Assembly (NCBI GenBank): GCA_964588665.1
Contig: CAZPQQ010000055.1
Coordinates: forward strand, 1 to 21,802
Direction: 5' to 3'
DNA length: 21,802 nt
From: UBA2160 sp964588665
GTDB taxonomy: Bacteria; Chloroflexota; Dehalococcoidia; Lucifugimonadales; UBA1123
Shown here piece after piece: positions 15,485 through 21,802 of this stretch. The position numbers and the translations under genes are program-made. The first letter of the stretch is position 1, and each line of letters starts with the position of its first letter. The notes below the pieces were generated by a model. The model made no database searches, was not told the origin of the DNA, and saw only the letters and a list, made by a program, of their open reading frames with translations.

Positions 15485-16627
15485 ATGGACCTGACTCTCA
15501 ACGAAATCCAAACAATGCTGCAAACCTCGGCCCGGGACTTCATGGAAGACCAATTGCCTAAGTCCCGAGTGCTGGAGATAGACGATAGCGACTCAGGGTT
15601 CGACTCGAACCTCTGGGAGCAGATGTCCGACCTCGGATGGCCCGGCATCATCGTTCCTGACGAATATGGCGGACTCGGCCAGGGTTGGGTCGACCTGGGA
15701 GTCGTCTACGAGGTCATGGGCAACTACGCCTGCCCCAGCCCCCACCTATCGTCGGCCGTGTTGGCCGCCCAGGCGATCCTGGCAGGCGGCTCTGAAGATC
15801 AGAAAAAGGTGCTTCTCCCTTCCATTGCATCCGGACAGCAGATTTTCGCATTAGCCATGACTGAGCCCGACTACTCGTGGGCAGCCAGCGGCGTCAAGAT
15901 GCAAGCCGAGTCCAGCGGGAGCGGCTACGTCCTCAACGGAACCAAGCTGTTCGTGCCGGACGCCAACGTCGCCGACCAGATCCTCGTCGTTGCGCGCACA
16001 ACAGCCGGAAGCACCGGCGAAGACGGCCTGTCCGTGTTGATCGTCGATCCCAACACTGCCGGGGTTTCCATCCGTGTCATGACCGGGTGGATCGGGCCCA
16101 AGGTATGCGAAATCACGTTCGACAACGTGCAAGTCGACGGCGCCAACGTGCTTGGCGAAGCCGGATCCGCGTGGGGCGCCATCGAAAGCGCCTTGGACCG
16201 GGCGACCGCGGTGCTGTGCGCATTCATGGCAGGCGGAACGCAGCGCGTTTACGACATGACGCGAGAGTACAGCCAGTCCCGTATCGCCTTCGGCGTACCG
16301 ATCGGCACCTTCCAGCGAGTGCAGGACCACGTCATCGACGCCCTCACCGACGCCGACTCCGCCAAATGGACCGCGTTCGAGGCTCTGTGGCTGCTCGATT
16401 CGGGCGCTGACGGCGCGTCGATCGGCGTTTCCACGGCCAAGTCCGTTGCGAGCCTGGGCTTCGCCAGGGCGTGCGACCATGCGCACCACGTGCACGCCGG
16501 AATCGGCGCCGACCTCGAGTACGGCCTGACCCAGTACACCAAGCGGGCCCGCACACTCCAGCATTACCTTGGGGACAGCGCCTATCACAAAGCCCGAATG
16601 GCCCGCCTGATGAAGCTGTCCGGCTAA
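15485..16627 (+). CDS. Acyl-CoA dehydrogenase family protein
   Basis: 380 residues of a different ACAD subfamily from the three upstream. The N-terminal domain (LNEIQTMLQTSARDFMEDQLPKS, WPGIIVPDEYGGLGQ) is followed by a middle domain with ALAMTEPDYSWAAS in place of TEPxAGSD, and a C-terminal domain ending HAGIGADLEYGLTQYTKRA. It looks like the smaller or beta-type subunits of heteromeric ACADs found in steroid and cyclic-acid degradation. No clear C-terminal catalytic Glu is seen. AGAGG (15472-15476) lies 8 bases before the ATG. It has its own promoter and terminator and lies between the two MITE copies. Confidence 0.88.
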   Translation: MDLTLNEIQTMLQTSARDFMEDQLPKSRVLEIDDSDSGFDSNLWEQMSDLGWPGIIVPDEYGGLGQGWVDLGVVYEVMGNYACPSPHLSSAVLAAQAILAGGSEDQKKVLLPSIASGQQIFALAMTEPDYSWAASGVKMQAESSGSGYVLNGTKLFVPDANVADQILVVARTTAGSTGEDGLSVLIVDPNTAGVSIRVMTGWIGPKVCEITFDNVQVDGANVLGEAGSAWGAIESALDRATAVLCAFMAGGTQRVYDMTREYSQSRIAFGVPIGTFQRVQDHVIDALTDADSAKWTAFEALWLLDSGADGASIGVSTAKSVASLGFARACDHAHHVHAGIGADLEYGLTQYTKRARTLQHYLGDSAYHKARMARLMKLSG

Positions 16628-16694
16628 TCGGATCGTTTGGTGACCGCCACATCGGCGCAGTCGCCAATCCCCTTGGATCGTGTCATTGAATGAC

Positions 16695-16734
16695 GAAGGT
16701 GAGTCTGTCTCAGGCAGGCTCACCTTCTGTTATG
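16695..16734 (+). terminator. Intrinsic terminator after the fourth acyl-CoA dehydrogenase
   Basis: GAAGGTGAG (16695-16703) pairs perfectly with CTCACCTTC (16719-16727), with additional inner CTG/CAG pairing, and is followed by TGTTATGTTG. The rest of the gap to 16870 contains a GGCCGCGGCC palindrome and no gene I can recognise. Confidence 0.75.
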
Positions 16735-16870
16735 TTGGGCGTAAATCTGCGGTTCCAGCAGAGGATTATTGTCTGCGGGCCGCGGCCTGTTCTCGAACGA
16801 CCGCAATGCACACAACACTTAACCCCTGCCGGCCCACACGTTCGAATTCGACAGATCGGAGCGACTCTGG

Positions 16871-17776
16871 ATGACAGTGACATTGGATTGGCTAGGATGC
16901 GCGACATTCAGACTGACCGTTGACGACCTGGTCATATACTTGGACGCCTACATGGACCGAGTCCCGTCTGCACCGCCTGTCGGATTATCGGTCGCCGAGG
17001 TCGATCGAGCCGACTTCGTGCTGGTCGGACACAGCCACTTCGATCACATCGCTGGCGCCGAAGTGATCGCCGCGAACACCGGCGCTAGAGTCATCGGGTC
17101 CAATGAGACGGCGAGAGTAATGCTGGCTGAAGGGGTTCCGCAAGAGCAACTCCTCCGAGCTCAGGGTGGAGAGCATTTCAGACTCTCCGACACTGTCACG
17201 GTGCGCGTCTACCCGAGTCTGCACTCTTGCATCTGGTCCACGGCAGCGTCGAACACGGGCGAGATTGCCGCGGGTGACTTCGGCTTGACGGAAGACGAGC
17301 GTTGGCCGCCGAACAAGCCTCTGGTGGTTTTTGACGACGTCGAATCCGAGGATGTCCGCGTGGCGACGGAGCACGTGGAATCGTGCACGGGCAGCCGCGA
17401 CACCGGCGGCGCGTTGGCATACGTCATCGAGACTCCGTATGGGTCGATCTTCTATCACGATACGTCGGGATGCTGGACCAGGGTCGTGGGCGATCTGCAC
17501 CCGGATGTCGCCATCGTGGCCATGGCGGGCAGACCCAACGTCGACGGCGAGCCGATTCAGGGTTCGCTCGCGCAGTTTGTCGGACGCATGGCCGGTCTGC
17601 TCAAGCCTCAGACGCTGTTCCTCGGCCACCACGACGCGTGGATGCCGCCAAGGACGCGGGACATGACCACCGAGGAGGCGCTGACGCCGGTGCAGGAAGA
17701 GCTGTCCCGTGTAGCCCCGGGCGTGTCGCTGGCCAACGTCGGCTACTTGGAGGGCACTCGACTCCTAGTGTCCTGA
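16871..17776 (+). CDS. Metallo-beta-lactamase-fold hydrolase, C-terminus altered by MITE
   Basis: 301-residue MBL-fold protein of the UlaG-like type. The zinc motif HxHxDH is complete (His54, His56, Asp58, His59 in GHSHFDHIAG). Further candidate ligands occur in PSLHS, IFYHDTSG and LFLGHHDAW. The substrate is unknown: members hydrolyse lactones, phosphodiesters or other esters. GGAG lies about 9 bases before the ATG. The last codons (CTA GTG TCC TGA) are the left terminal repeat of MITE copy B, so the original C-terminus and stop were replaced on insertion. The loss is probably short, because the protein already reaches the usual length and ends in a final strand (NVGYLEGTRLL). Confidence 0.85.
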   Translation: MTVTLDWLGCATFRLTVDDLVIYLDAYMDRVPSAPPVGLSVAEVDRADFVLVGHSHFDHIAGAEVIAANTGARVIGSNETARVMLAEGVPQEQLLRAQGGEHFRLSDTVTVRVYPSLHSCIWSTAASNTGEIAAGDFGLTEDERWPPNKPLVVFDDVESEDVRVATEHVESCTGSRDTGGALAYVIETPYGSIFYHDTSGCWTRVVGDLHPDVAIVAMAGRPNVDGEPIQGSLAQFVGRMAGLLKPQTLFLGHHDAWMPPRTRDMTTEEALTPVQEELSRVAPGVSLANVGYLEGTRLLVS

Positions 17777-17963
17777 CTGGCAAGTTCGTGGTACATATCG
17801 AGGCGTGCACTTGAGCGGCACTGTGGTTCGACAGGCTCACCACAAACGGGGGAACCCCACCACTCCGTTCGCCCCTTCGGAAATCTCAGGGCAGGCTCTG
17901 AGCCTGTCGAAGGGTCGTCGACCGCCCGCAATTGTTGAACGAACTTCGGGGACCGGACACTAG
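17765..17963 (-). mobile_element. MITE copy B, inverted relative to copy A
   Basis: A 199-bp element with CTAGTGTCC at both ends and AAGTTCGT following in each terminal repeat (about 19 of 25 positions match between the ends). Its reverse complement carries the same core as copy A, including CAGAGCCTGCCCTGAGATTT, CCGAAGG and GCTCAAGTGCACGCCT. It overlaps the last codons of the MBL-fold gene on the left and ends 24 bases from the antitoxin stop codon on the right. Confidence 0.75.
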
Positions 17964-17987
17964 CGTGAAGATTCGTTGGCCCGCGTA

Positions 17988-18503
17988 TCACTCGCCGCTC
18001 TTTTCGATCTCGTGGAGCCGCTCGTAGATCTCACCGGCATCGCCCGTCACGGCTGCCGACCGCTCGCGTAACGCCGTGACGACCAGTCGGCCTACCGCGT
18101 CTTGCAGCATTCGGGCGACAGATTCGATGTCTTCGTTGGAGAGCATGAAGTGCGCGGGTCCGCCGGGCTCATAAGGCTCGCGTGTTTCTGCGATGGCCCC
18201 TGCAACCGTGTCTCGGGCCCATGCCTCGCTGAAGGGCTGATGGCCTACACCACGTCCGGACTCGTCGAGTTCTTGCTCGATGATCTTTCGCGCCATCGTG
18301 GTCATCCCGAGGGATCGATCTCGGGCAAGTCGTCTCAATTTCTCGACGTGGCCAGGATCCATCCGCACCGAGATAACGGCCGAGAGCGGCTTCTTTACCT
18401 CGATGTCCACCTCGACATCCTCAGGCAATACGTCGTCGATCCCATGCTCGTCCCAGTATTCGGCCGCGGCGCGTCTGTCGCCGGCCCGTCCCATTTCGTT
18501 CAT
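17988..18503 (-). CDS. CopG-type ribbon-helix-helix antitoxin with C-terminal extension
   Basis: 171 residues. An N-terminal segment (AAEYWDEHGIDDVL) resembles the leader of CopG/BrnA antitoxins, and residues about 40-82 form a ribbon-helix-helix DNA-binding domain (SAVISVRMDPGHVEKLRRLA). The ATG overlaps the toxin stop by four bases (ATGA), the usual order for BrnT-type systems with the toxin first. The remaining 85 or so residues, ending at an acidic tail, are longer than typical antitoxins; I do not recognise them. The protein should neutralise the toxin and repress the shared promoter, probably at the direct repeats at 18805-18821. Confidence 0.78.
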   Translation of the reverse strand: MNEMGRAGDRRAAAEYWDEHGIDDVLPEDVEVDIEVKKPLSAVISVRMDPGHVEKLRRLARDRSLGMTTMARKIIEQELDESGRGVGHQPFSEAWARDTVAGAIAETREPYEPGGPAHFMLSNEDIESVARMLQDAVGRLVVTALRERSAAVTGDAGEIYERLHEIEKSGE

Positions 18504-18775
18504 CGCGACCTCTTTCTCCTCAGCAGTCTGCGTTCCGATCGTTGCATGTCGCGGGCGGTGACCGGATACCAGACTCCATCTCCTTCGTCGTCTAGGATGA
18601 CGACCAGATATCTTCCCGCATCGGTTTGGCCTAGCGTCAAGTAATACCCTCGGCTACGCCTCACGTATTCAAGATTGCCAACGGCCTGTTCGACCTCCTC
18701 GAAGGTCACGCCATGCCGGGCGATATGATCCTCGCATTGCTCGTCCCACGACAGCCGATCGACATACAGAGCGAT
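18500..18775 (-). CDS. BrnT-like (DUF497) ribonuclease toxin, non-standard start
   Basis: BrnT-family toxins are small ribonucleases. The frame contains the family pattern LSWDEQCEDHIARHGVTFEEVEQ and the C-terminal GRYLVVILDD...PVTARDMQRSERR. The first ATG/GTG/TTG in frame is GTG 18709, which falls inside the conserved HGVTFEE motif and would delete about 22 residues. The frame is open upstream. A GGAG (18787-18784) lies 8 bases before an in-frame ATC at 18775, giving 91 residues, the normal family length. A CTG at 18769 is an alternative. So either a rare start codon is used or the start was lost and the toxin is silenced. Coordinates here take the ATC; the conservative frame is 18500-18709. 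Confidence 0.65.
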   Translation of the reverse strand: MALYVDRLSWDEQCEDHIARHGVTFEEVEQAVGNLEYVRRSRGYYLTLGQTDAGRYLVVILDDEGDGVWYPVTARDMQRSERRLLRRKRSR

Positions 18776-18804
18776 TGTGCGGTCTCCTTCGCTTCGGCGG
18801 GTCG

Positions 18805-18821
18805 TGTAGTATATTGTAGTA
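18805..18821 (-). promoter_or_regulatory. Probable antitoxin operator (TGTAGTA direct repeats)
   Basis: Two TGTAGTA units (18805-18811 and 18815-18821) are spaced one helical turn apart and cover the predicted toxin -10 box. This is a typical arrangement for ribbon-helix-helix autoregulation. Inferred from position and repetition only. Confidence 0.45.
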
Positions 18822-18841
18822 CATTATGCAACAGTTCTCAA
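18813..18841 (-). promoter_or_regulatory. Promoter of the toxin-antitoxin pair
   Basis: On the minus strand TTGAGA (18841-18836) and TACAAT (18818-18813) are separated by 17 bases, 10 of 12 consensus positions. The transcript would start near 18806, about 31 bases before the ATC at 18775. That supports translation beginning upstream of GTG 18709. Confidence 0.6.
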
Positions 18842-18864
18842 GACCCACCCAGGACGCTTATGAT
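18835..18864 (+). promoter_or_regulatory. Possible promoter of the haloacid dehalogenase gene
   Basis: TTCTCA (18835-18840), an 18-base spacer and TATGAT (18859-18864). Its -35 box overlaps the -35 box of the divergent toxin promoter, so the two would compete for polymerase. Confidence 0.4.
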
Positions 18865-18925
18865 AGGACAAGCTCTACGAAGTGACCAATGCATCGACAT
18901 CGACAAACGCAAGCTGAGGTGAATC

Positions 18926-19642
18926 ATGGTAGACCTGTCAACGATCAAAGCGCTGACCTGGGATATCGGCGGAACCGTGTTCGACTGGCACAGCTCGATC
19001 CGTCGCGAGGTGAGCCGGCTGGCGTCGGACCGCGGCGTCGAGGTCGACGCGGCCGGATTCGCTCGCGACTGGCGTCGAGGCATGTTCGAGACGCTGGGCA
19101 GAATGCGCGCGGGCGAGGCGCCGCGCATGAACGCCGATCGGATGCACAGGCTGGCCCTCGACGACGTGATCGACAAGCACTCGACGTTGGAGTTGAACTC
19201 GTCAGAGTGCGATGAGCTGAACAACCTTTGGCACAAGCTCGACGTATGGCCGGACGCGCCGGACGCCATCAAAGCCCTGCGCGGCAAGTACACCGTCGTC
19301 GTGCTGACGATCCTGAGTTGGTCCATCGCAGTCGACAGCTCGAAGATGGTTGGAATCGAGTGGGATGGCATCCTTTCGTGCGAGTTCCTGGAGCGCTACA
19401 AGCCCGAGCCCGAAGCTTACCAGCAAGCGTCGCATCTGCTGCTGCTCGAACCGGCTCAAGTTATGATGGTCGCGGCGCACTACGGCGACCTACGAGCCGC
19501 CGCCGCTGCCGGGATGCGCACCGCATACGTTCCCAGACCCGGCGAGCGCGGCGAAGGCCACGACACGGAACTCTCCCCGCTCCCCGAGTTCGACGTCAAC
19601 TCCACCGACTTCCCGGACCTGGCGAAGCAGTTGCTGGCTTAA
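18926..19642 (+). CDS. 2-haloacid dehalogenase-like HAD hydrolase
   Basis: 238 residues of the HAD superfamily, closest to type II L-2-haloacid dehalogenases, which replace the halogen of 2-haloacids by hydroxyl through an aspartyl ester. The nucleophile is Asp13 in WDIGGTVFDW; residue +2 is Gly15, not the Asp found in HAD phosphatases, which favours a dehalogenase. Motif II is LTILS (Thr128), motif III is Lys159 (YKPEPEAY), and motif IV is MVAAHYGDLRAA (Asp188), a typical dehalogenase signature. GAGGTGA lies just upstream of the ATG. It converges with the haloalkane dehalogenase gene and the two stop codons overlap. Substrate range is not readable from sequence. Confidence 0.85.
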   Translation: MVDLSTIKALTWDIGGTVFDWHSSIRREVSRLASDRGVEVDAAGFARDWRRGMFETLGRMRAGEAPRMNADRMHRLALDDVIDKHSTLELNSSECDELNNLWHKLDVWPDAPDAIKALRGKYTVVVLTILSWSIAVDSSKMVGIEWDGILSCEFLERYKPEPEAYQQASHLLLLEPAQVMMVAAHYGDLRAAAAAGMRTAYVPRPGERGEGHDTELSPLPEFDVNSTDFPDLAKQLLA

Positions 19643-20511
19643 AGCCCCGCGTGCCACTCAGCGATGGCGCTGCCGATCTCGGCCGGTGAGTCCTCCTGGA
19701 CGAAGTGGCTCCCCTTCACCGTCACCTCGCGCTGATTCGGCCAGGCGCGACAGAACTCGCGCTGATCGCCTGTCAAGATGGCGCCGGGGTTCGCGTTGAC
19801 GAACAGCTTCGGGGTGTCGCTCGACGCTAGCCAATCCGAATACGCCTGCACGATCTCGTGAACGTCCGCCGGTTCGCCCTCGATTGGGATTTCGCGAGGC
19901 CACGTCAGCGTCGGCCTGCGCTCCTCTCCCTGCTCCAGGAACGGCTTCCGGTAGGCCGCCATCTCCGGGTCCGTGAGGTCTCGGAGGACGCTTCCGGGCA
20001 GCACGCGTTCGACGAAGACATTGCGTTGCAAGACCAGGTCCTCGCCGGCCTCGGACCGCATTCCCTGGAAGATGCCTCGTGCGGCGTCCGGCCACCCCTC
20101 CCACGTCAGCGGTCGAACGATCGCCTCCATGTACGCGATCCCCTTGATTCTGTCGGGATGCCGGTGCGCCCAGTGAAATGCCAGCGCCGATCCCCAGTCG
20201 TGCCCGACCAGCGTGACGCCGTCTCCGATCCCCACCGCGTCGAACCACGCGTCCAGATATCGAACGTGGTCGACGAACCGGTACGACCCGTCCGACGTCT
20301 TGCCCGACTCGCCCATCCCGATCAGGTCCGGCGCCAGACACCGCGCCGCGCCGTGGACCTCGCGGATCACGTTCCGCCACAGGTACGAGCTCGTCGGGTT
20401 GCCGTGCAGAAACACGACCGGGTCGCCGGAACCGGTGTCGACGTACGACATCTCGGCGTCCAGCGTCGCCACACGCTTTCTGGGATGCGGGTCTCTATGC
20501 GAGATCGTCAT
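19639..20511 (-). CDS. dhaA: Haloalkane dehalogenase (HLD-II-like)
   Basis: Alpha/beta-hydrolase that cleaves carbon-halogen bonds of haloalkanes to alcohol and halide without cofactors. All signature residues are present, counted from the chosen start: nucleophile Asp105 with halide-binding Trp106 in GHDWGSALAFHWA, second halide ligand Asn38 in LHGNPTSSYLWRN, catalytic acid Glu129 in AYMEAIVRP and base His269 in KGSHFVQED. The Asn+Trp pair and Glu position match subfamily II (DhaA, LinB). The 290-residue length is usual. The frame opens at 20616, but ATG 20511 has GGAGG 5 bases upstream and gives the family's N-terminus. The gene symbol is by family resemblance. Confidence 0.92.
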   Translation of the reverse strand: MTISHRDPHPRKRVATLDAEMSYVDTGSGDPVVFLHGNPTSSYLWRNVIREVHGAARCLAPDLIGMGESGKTSDGSYRFVDHVRYLDAWFDAVGIGDGVTLVGHDWGSALAFHWAHRHPDRIKGIAYMEAIVRPLTWEGWPDAARGIFQGMRSEAGEDLVLQRNVFVERVLPGSVLRDLTDPEMAAYRKPFLEQGEERRPTLTWPREIPIEGEPADVHEIVQAYSDWLASSDTPKLFVNANPGAILTGDQREFCRAWPNQREVTVKGSHFVQEDSPAEIGSAIAEWHAGL

Positions 20512-20789
20512 GGGGCCCTCCGTGCATTTCGAGTAAGTGATCGGCTCCGGATCGCGCGCCACGAGTCGAGCGTAATCGCGCGGTCTCGATGCGTCTGAGC
20601 AGCCGTCACAACACACTAACTGATCGAGGCACGGCCTGCAATCGACGAACTCGCTCTGTCAGGCACAGGCGCCAAGAGCATGTCGAACGCACCTGTCGCT
20701 GCCGATTCGCGCGGCCTAACGCAAGTCCGGCGCGACAAATGGTTTGCGGCGATCCATTCTCGTGCTAACATGACCCCGAGGTAGACGCG

Positions 20790-21032
20790 ATGCACAAGAA
20801 AACCCCGCGCGGACTGACCATCAACGAGCTTCGACTGAACGCGGCCCAGGACGCCATACGCCGGCGCGCCTCGGGTGACTCGTTGGGCGGCGACCTCGTG
20901 CTCCTCATCTGGACCGCCACAAAGATCGCCTTCCGAATCGCCAGCATCCCGGTCCTCCTCGTCATCCGCGCCCGCCGCCGCCGCCAAAACGCCAACGAAC
21001 TCCACCGCTACCTCCGGGGGGAGGATGCGTGA
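20790..21032 (+). CDS. Small hypothetical membrane protein
   Basis: 80 residues, no family recognised. A basic, helical N-terminal half (residues 1-33) is followed by one hydrophobic stretch (about 35-59, DLVLLIWTATKIAF and IPVLLVI), then a stop-transfer-like ARRRR and a short polar tail. GAGGT (20778-20782) lies 7 bases before the ATG, which supports translation. It stands alone: 278 bases upstream to the dehalogenase start with nothing recognisable, and 264 bases downstream to the HD gene, also without features I can support. Confidence 0.5.
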   Translation: MHKKTPRGLTINELRLNAAQDAIRRRASGDSLGGDLVLLIWTATKIAFRIASIPVLLVIRARRRRQNANELHRYLRGEDA

Positions 21033-21296
21033 CGGCGGGGGGAGCTGGGTCCACAAACGACTAGCGCGTCGGGCGGCCTCAATTCAGTGACATTCATGAT
21101 GCCGCCAGTGGTGAGCACGACTCAGCTGAATTCCATGCTCAGCGGCGTGGACACCCATCGGCTAAGAAACGGATTGCCACGTAAAGTCTCCTGGTTCGAC
21201 TTACTTGCAGAACGTGGCTGAAAGACTCGAAAGTCGCATTTGCACAGCCTGCGATTACTATTGCGATATCTTCGTGAGTGCGATAAAACATGCGAC

Positions 21297-21749
21297 ATGC
21301 CTCTAGACACACCTCATGAATTGCGCGACCCTGTCCACGGCTTGATACGCCTAACCGACCAGGGACTCCGGATCATCGACACGCGTGCATTCCAGCGTCT
21401 CCGTTTGATCAAGCAGCTGGCAATGGCCGACCTAGTCTATCTGGGGGCGCGACACACTCGGTTTGACCACAGTCTTGGTACTCTTCATGCGGCTCAGGCG
21501 ATAATCGATTGCGTTGCCAAAACAGAACACTTGTGCGATGATGAAGTTTGAGTCATCCGTTTGGCAGCGCTATTGCATGACATCGGACATGGCCCTTTTA
21601 GTCATGTCTCAGATTACTTGCTCGACGAGTATTCAACCAAGGAGATCCTCGGATCAGACACTGCTCCAGAGAAGATTCATGAAAGAATCACAATCGACAT
21701 CGTCAAGCGCCATGAAGAAATCGCAACTCTTCTGAAAGATTCAGAACAA
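21297..21749 (+). pseudogene. HD-domain phosphohydrolase (dGTPase-like), disrupted
   Basis: The frame encodes the start of an HD-superfamily nucleotide phosphohydrolase: HELRDPVHGLI, RLRLIKQLAMADLVYLGARHTRFDHSLGT, then AALLHDIGHGPFSH with the metal-binding His-Asp pair. A TGA at 21549-21551 interrupts it in frame just before the HD motif, between DDEV and VIRLAALLHD. The frame then continues intact until an IS end at 21750, which supplies another TGA. Intact homologues are 300-450 residues, so the C-terminal part is missing here. The start at ATG 21297 (MPLDTPHELRD) is the best by homology; the frame is open from 21240. Lower GC than its neighbours suggests recent acquisition. Confidence 0.8.
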
Positions 21750-21802
21750 TGAGGTGGACCCCGAAAACTGGACAGGTGGCTAAGCTACAGTCAGGCTCCT
21801 AG
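21750..21802 (+). mobile_element. Left end of an IS3-like insertion sequence (partial)
   Basis: The sequence starting TGAGGTGGACCCCG, then AAAACTGGACAGG, resembles the TG-starting terminal inverted repeat of IS3-family elements, and it begins exactly where the HD gene loses similarity to its family. No transposase is visible because the window ends 53 bases later. Confidence 0.6.

Noticed and set aside
15058..17963. CRISPR-like repeats
   Set aside because: There are only two copies, far apart, inverted, with mobile-element ends and no spacer pattern.
19858..20598. Long forward frame (246 codons) opposite the haloalkane dehalogenase
   Set aside because: It is antisense to a gene with a full catalytic triad and shows no domain of its own.
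20512..20616. N-terminal extension of the haloalkane dehalogenase
   Set aside because: The extra 35 residues are Cys-rich and unlike the family; GGAGG is correctly placed for ATG 20511.
21540..21560. TGA in the HD gene as a selenocysteine codon
   Set aside because: I see no convincing stem-loop after the TGA, and HD enzymes have no known selenocysteine at this place; a CGA-to-TGA nonsense change is simpler.
1..21802. tRNA or rRNA genes
   Set aside because: No cloverleaf-like or conserved rRNA sequence was noticed on either strand; this was by eye only, without a covariance search.

Overview
This 21.8 kb window is from a GC-rich, gene-dense bacterial chromosome. It is probably a metagenome-assembled scaffold, because there is a run of exactly 100 N at 7597-7696. 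The gene content is an enolase-superfamily protein, family III CoA-transferases, a UroD-like methyltransferase, MaoC dehydratases, several acyl-CoA dehydrogenases (ACADs), an HpaI-type aldolase, a bicupin and two dehalogenases. It resembles the catabolic islands of marine SAR202-like Chloroflexota or other Dehalococcoidia. That placement is inferred from gene families, not from a marker gene.

Layout. 1-281: tail of an upstream gene and an intergenic stretch. 282-2327 (+): Sco1/SenC lipoprotein, then a UroD-superfamily protein. 2411-3567 (+): enolase-superfamily gene with a near-consensus promoter, broken by a frameshift close to its start. 3694-6151 (-): two consecutive family III CoA-transferases. 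6284-7367 (+): two small hot-dog-fold MaoC-type proteins. 7368-7793: repeat hairpin and assembly gap. 7794-10344 (-): operon of HpaI-type aldolase, bicupin and a methyltransferase/ornithine-cyclodeaminase chimera. 10629-11510 (+): lone transposase with a degraded catalytic triad. 11548-16627 (+): four ACAD-family genes with recognisable promoters and terminators. 16871-17776 (+): metallo-beta-lactamase-fold hydrolase. 17988-18775 (-): BrnT/CopG-type toxin-antitoxin pair. 18926-20511: a haloacid dehalogenase and a haloalkane dehalogenase, tail to tail with overlapping stop codons. 20790-21032: small membrane protein. 21297-21749: HD-domain phosphohydrolase relic with an internal TGA, cut by the end of an IS3-like element at 21750.

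How the parts fit. CoA-transferases (activation), heteromeric-looking ACADs (alpha,beta-dehydrogenation) and paired MaoC proteins (hydration) form the logic of a beta-oxidation-like route for an unusual acid. The aldolase and enolase-superfamily protein would handle hydroxy- or sugar-type acids. The dehalogenases suggest removal of halogen from haloalkanes and haloacids. The substrate cannot be read from sequence.

Most unusual signals: two copies of an IS630-like MITE in opposite orientation bracketing an ACAD and a hydrolase gene, one of them supplying the hydrolase's stop codon; a pair of overlapping ACAD genes with complementary defects; the chimeric methyltransferase/OCD gene; toxin and Sco1 genes whose best-placed start codons are ATC and ATA; and several catabolic enzymes lacking a normally essential residue. 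I found no tRNA, rRNA or CRISPR array.
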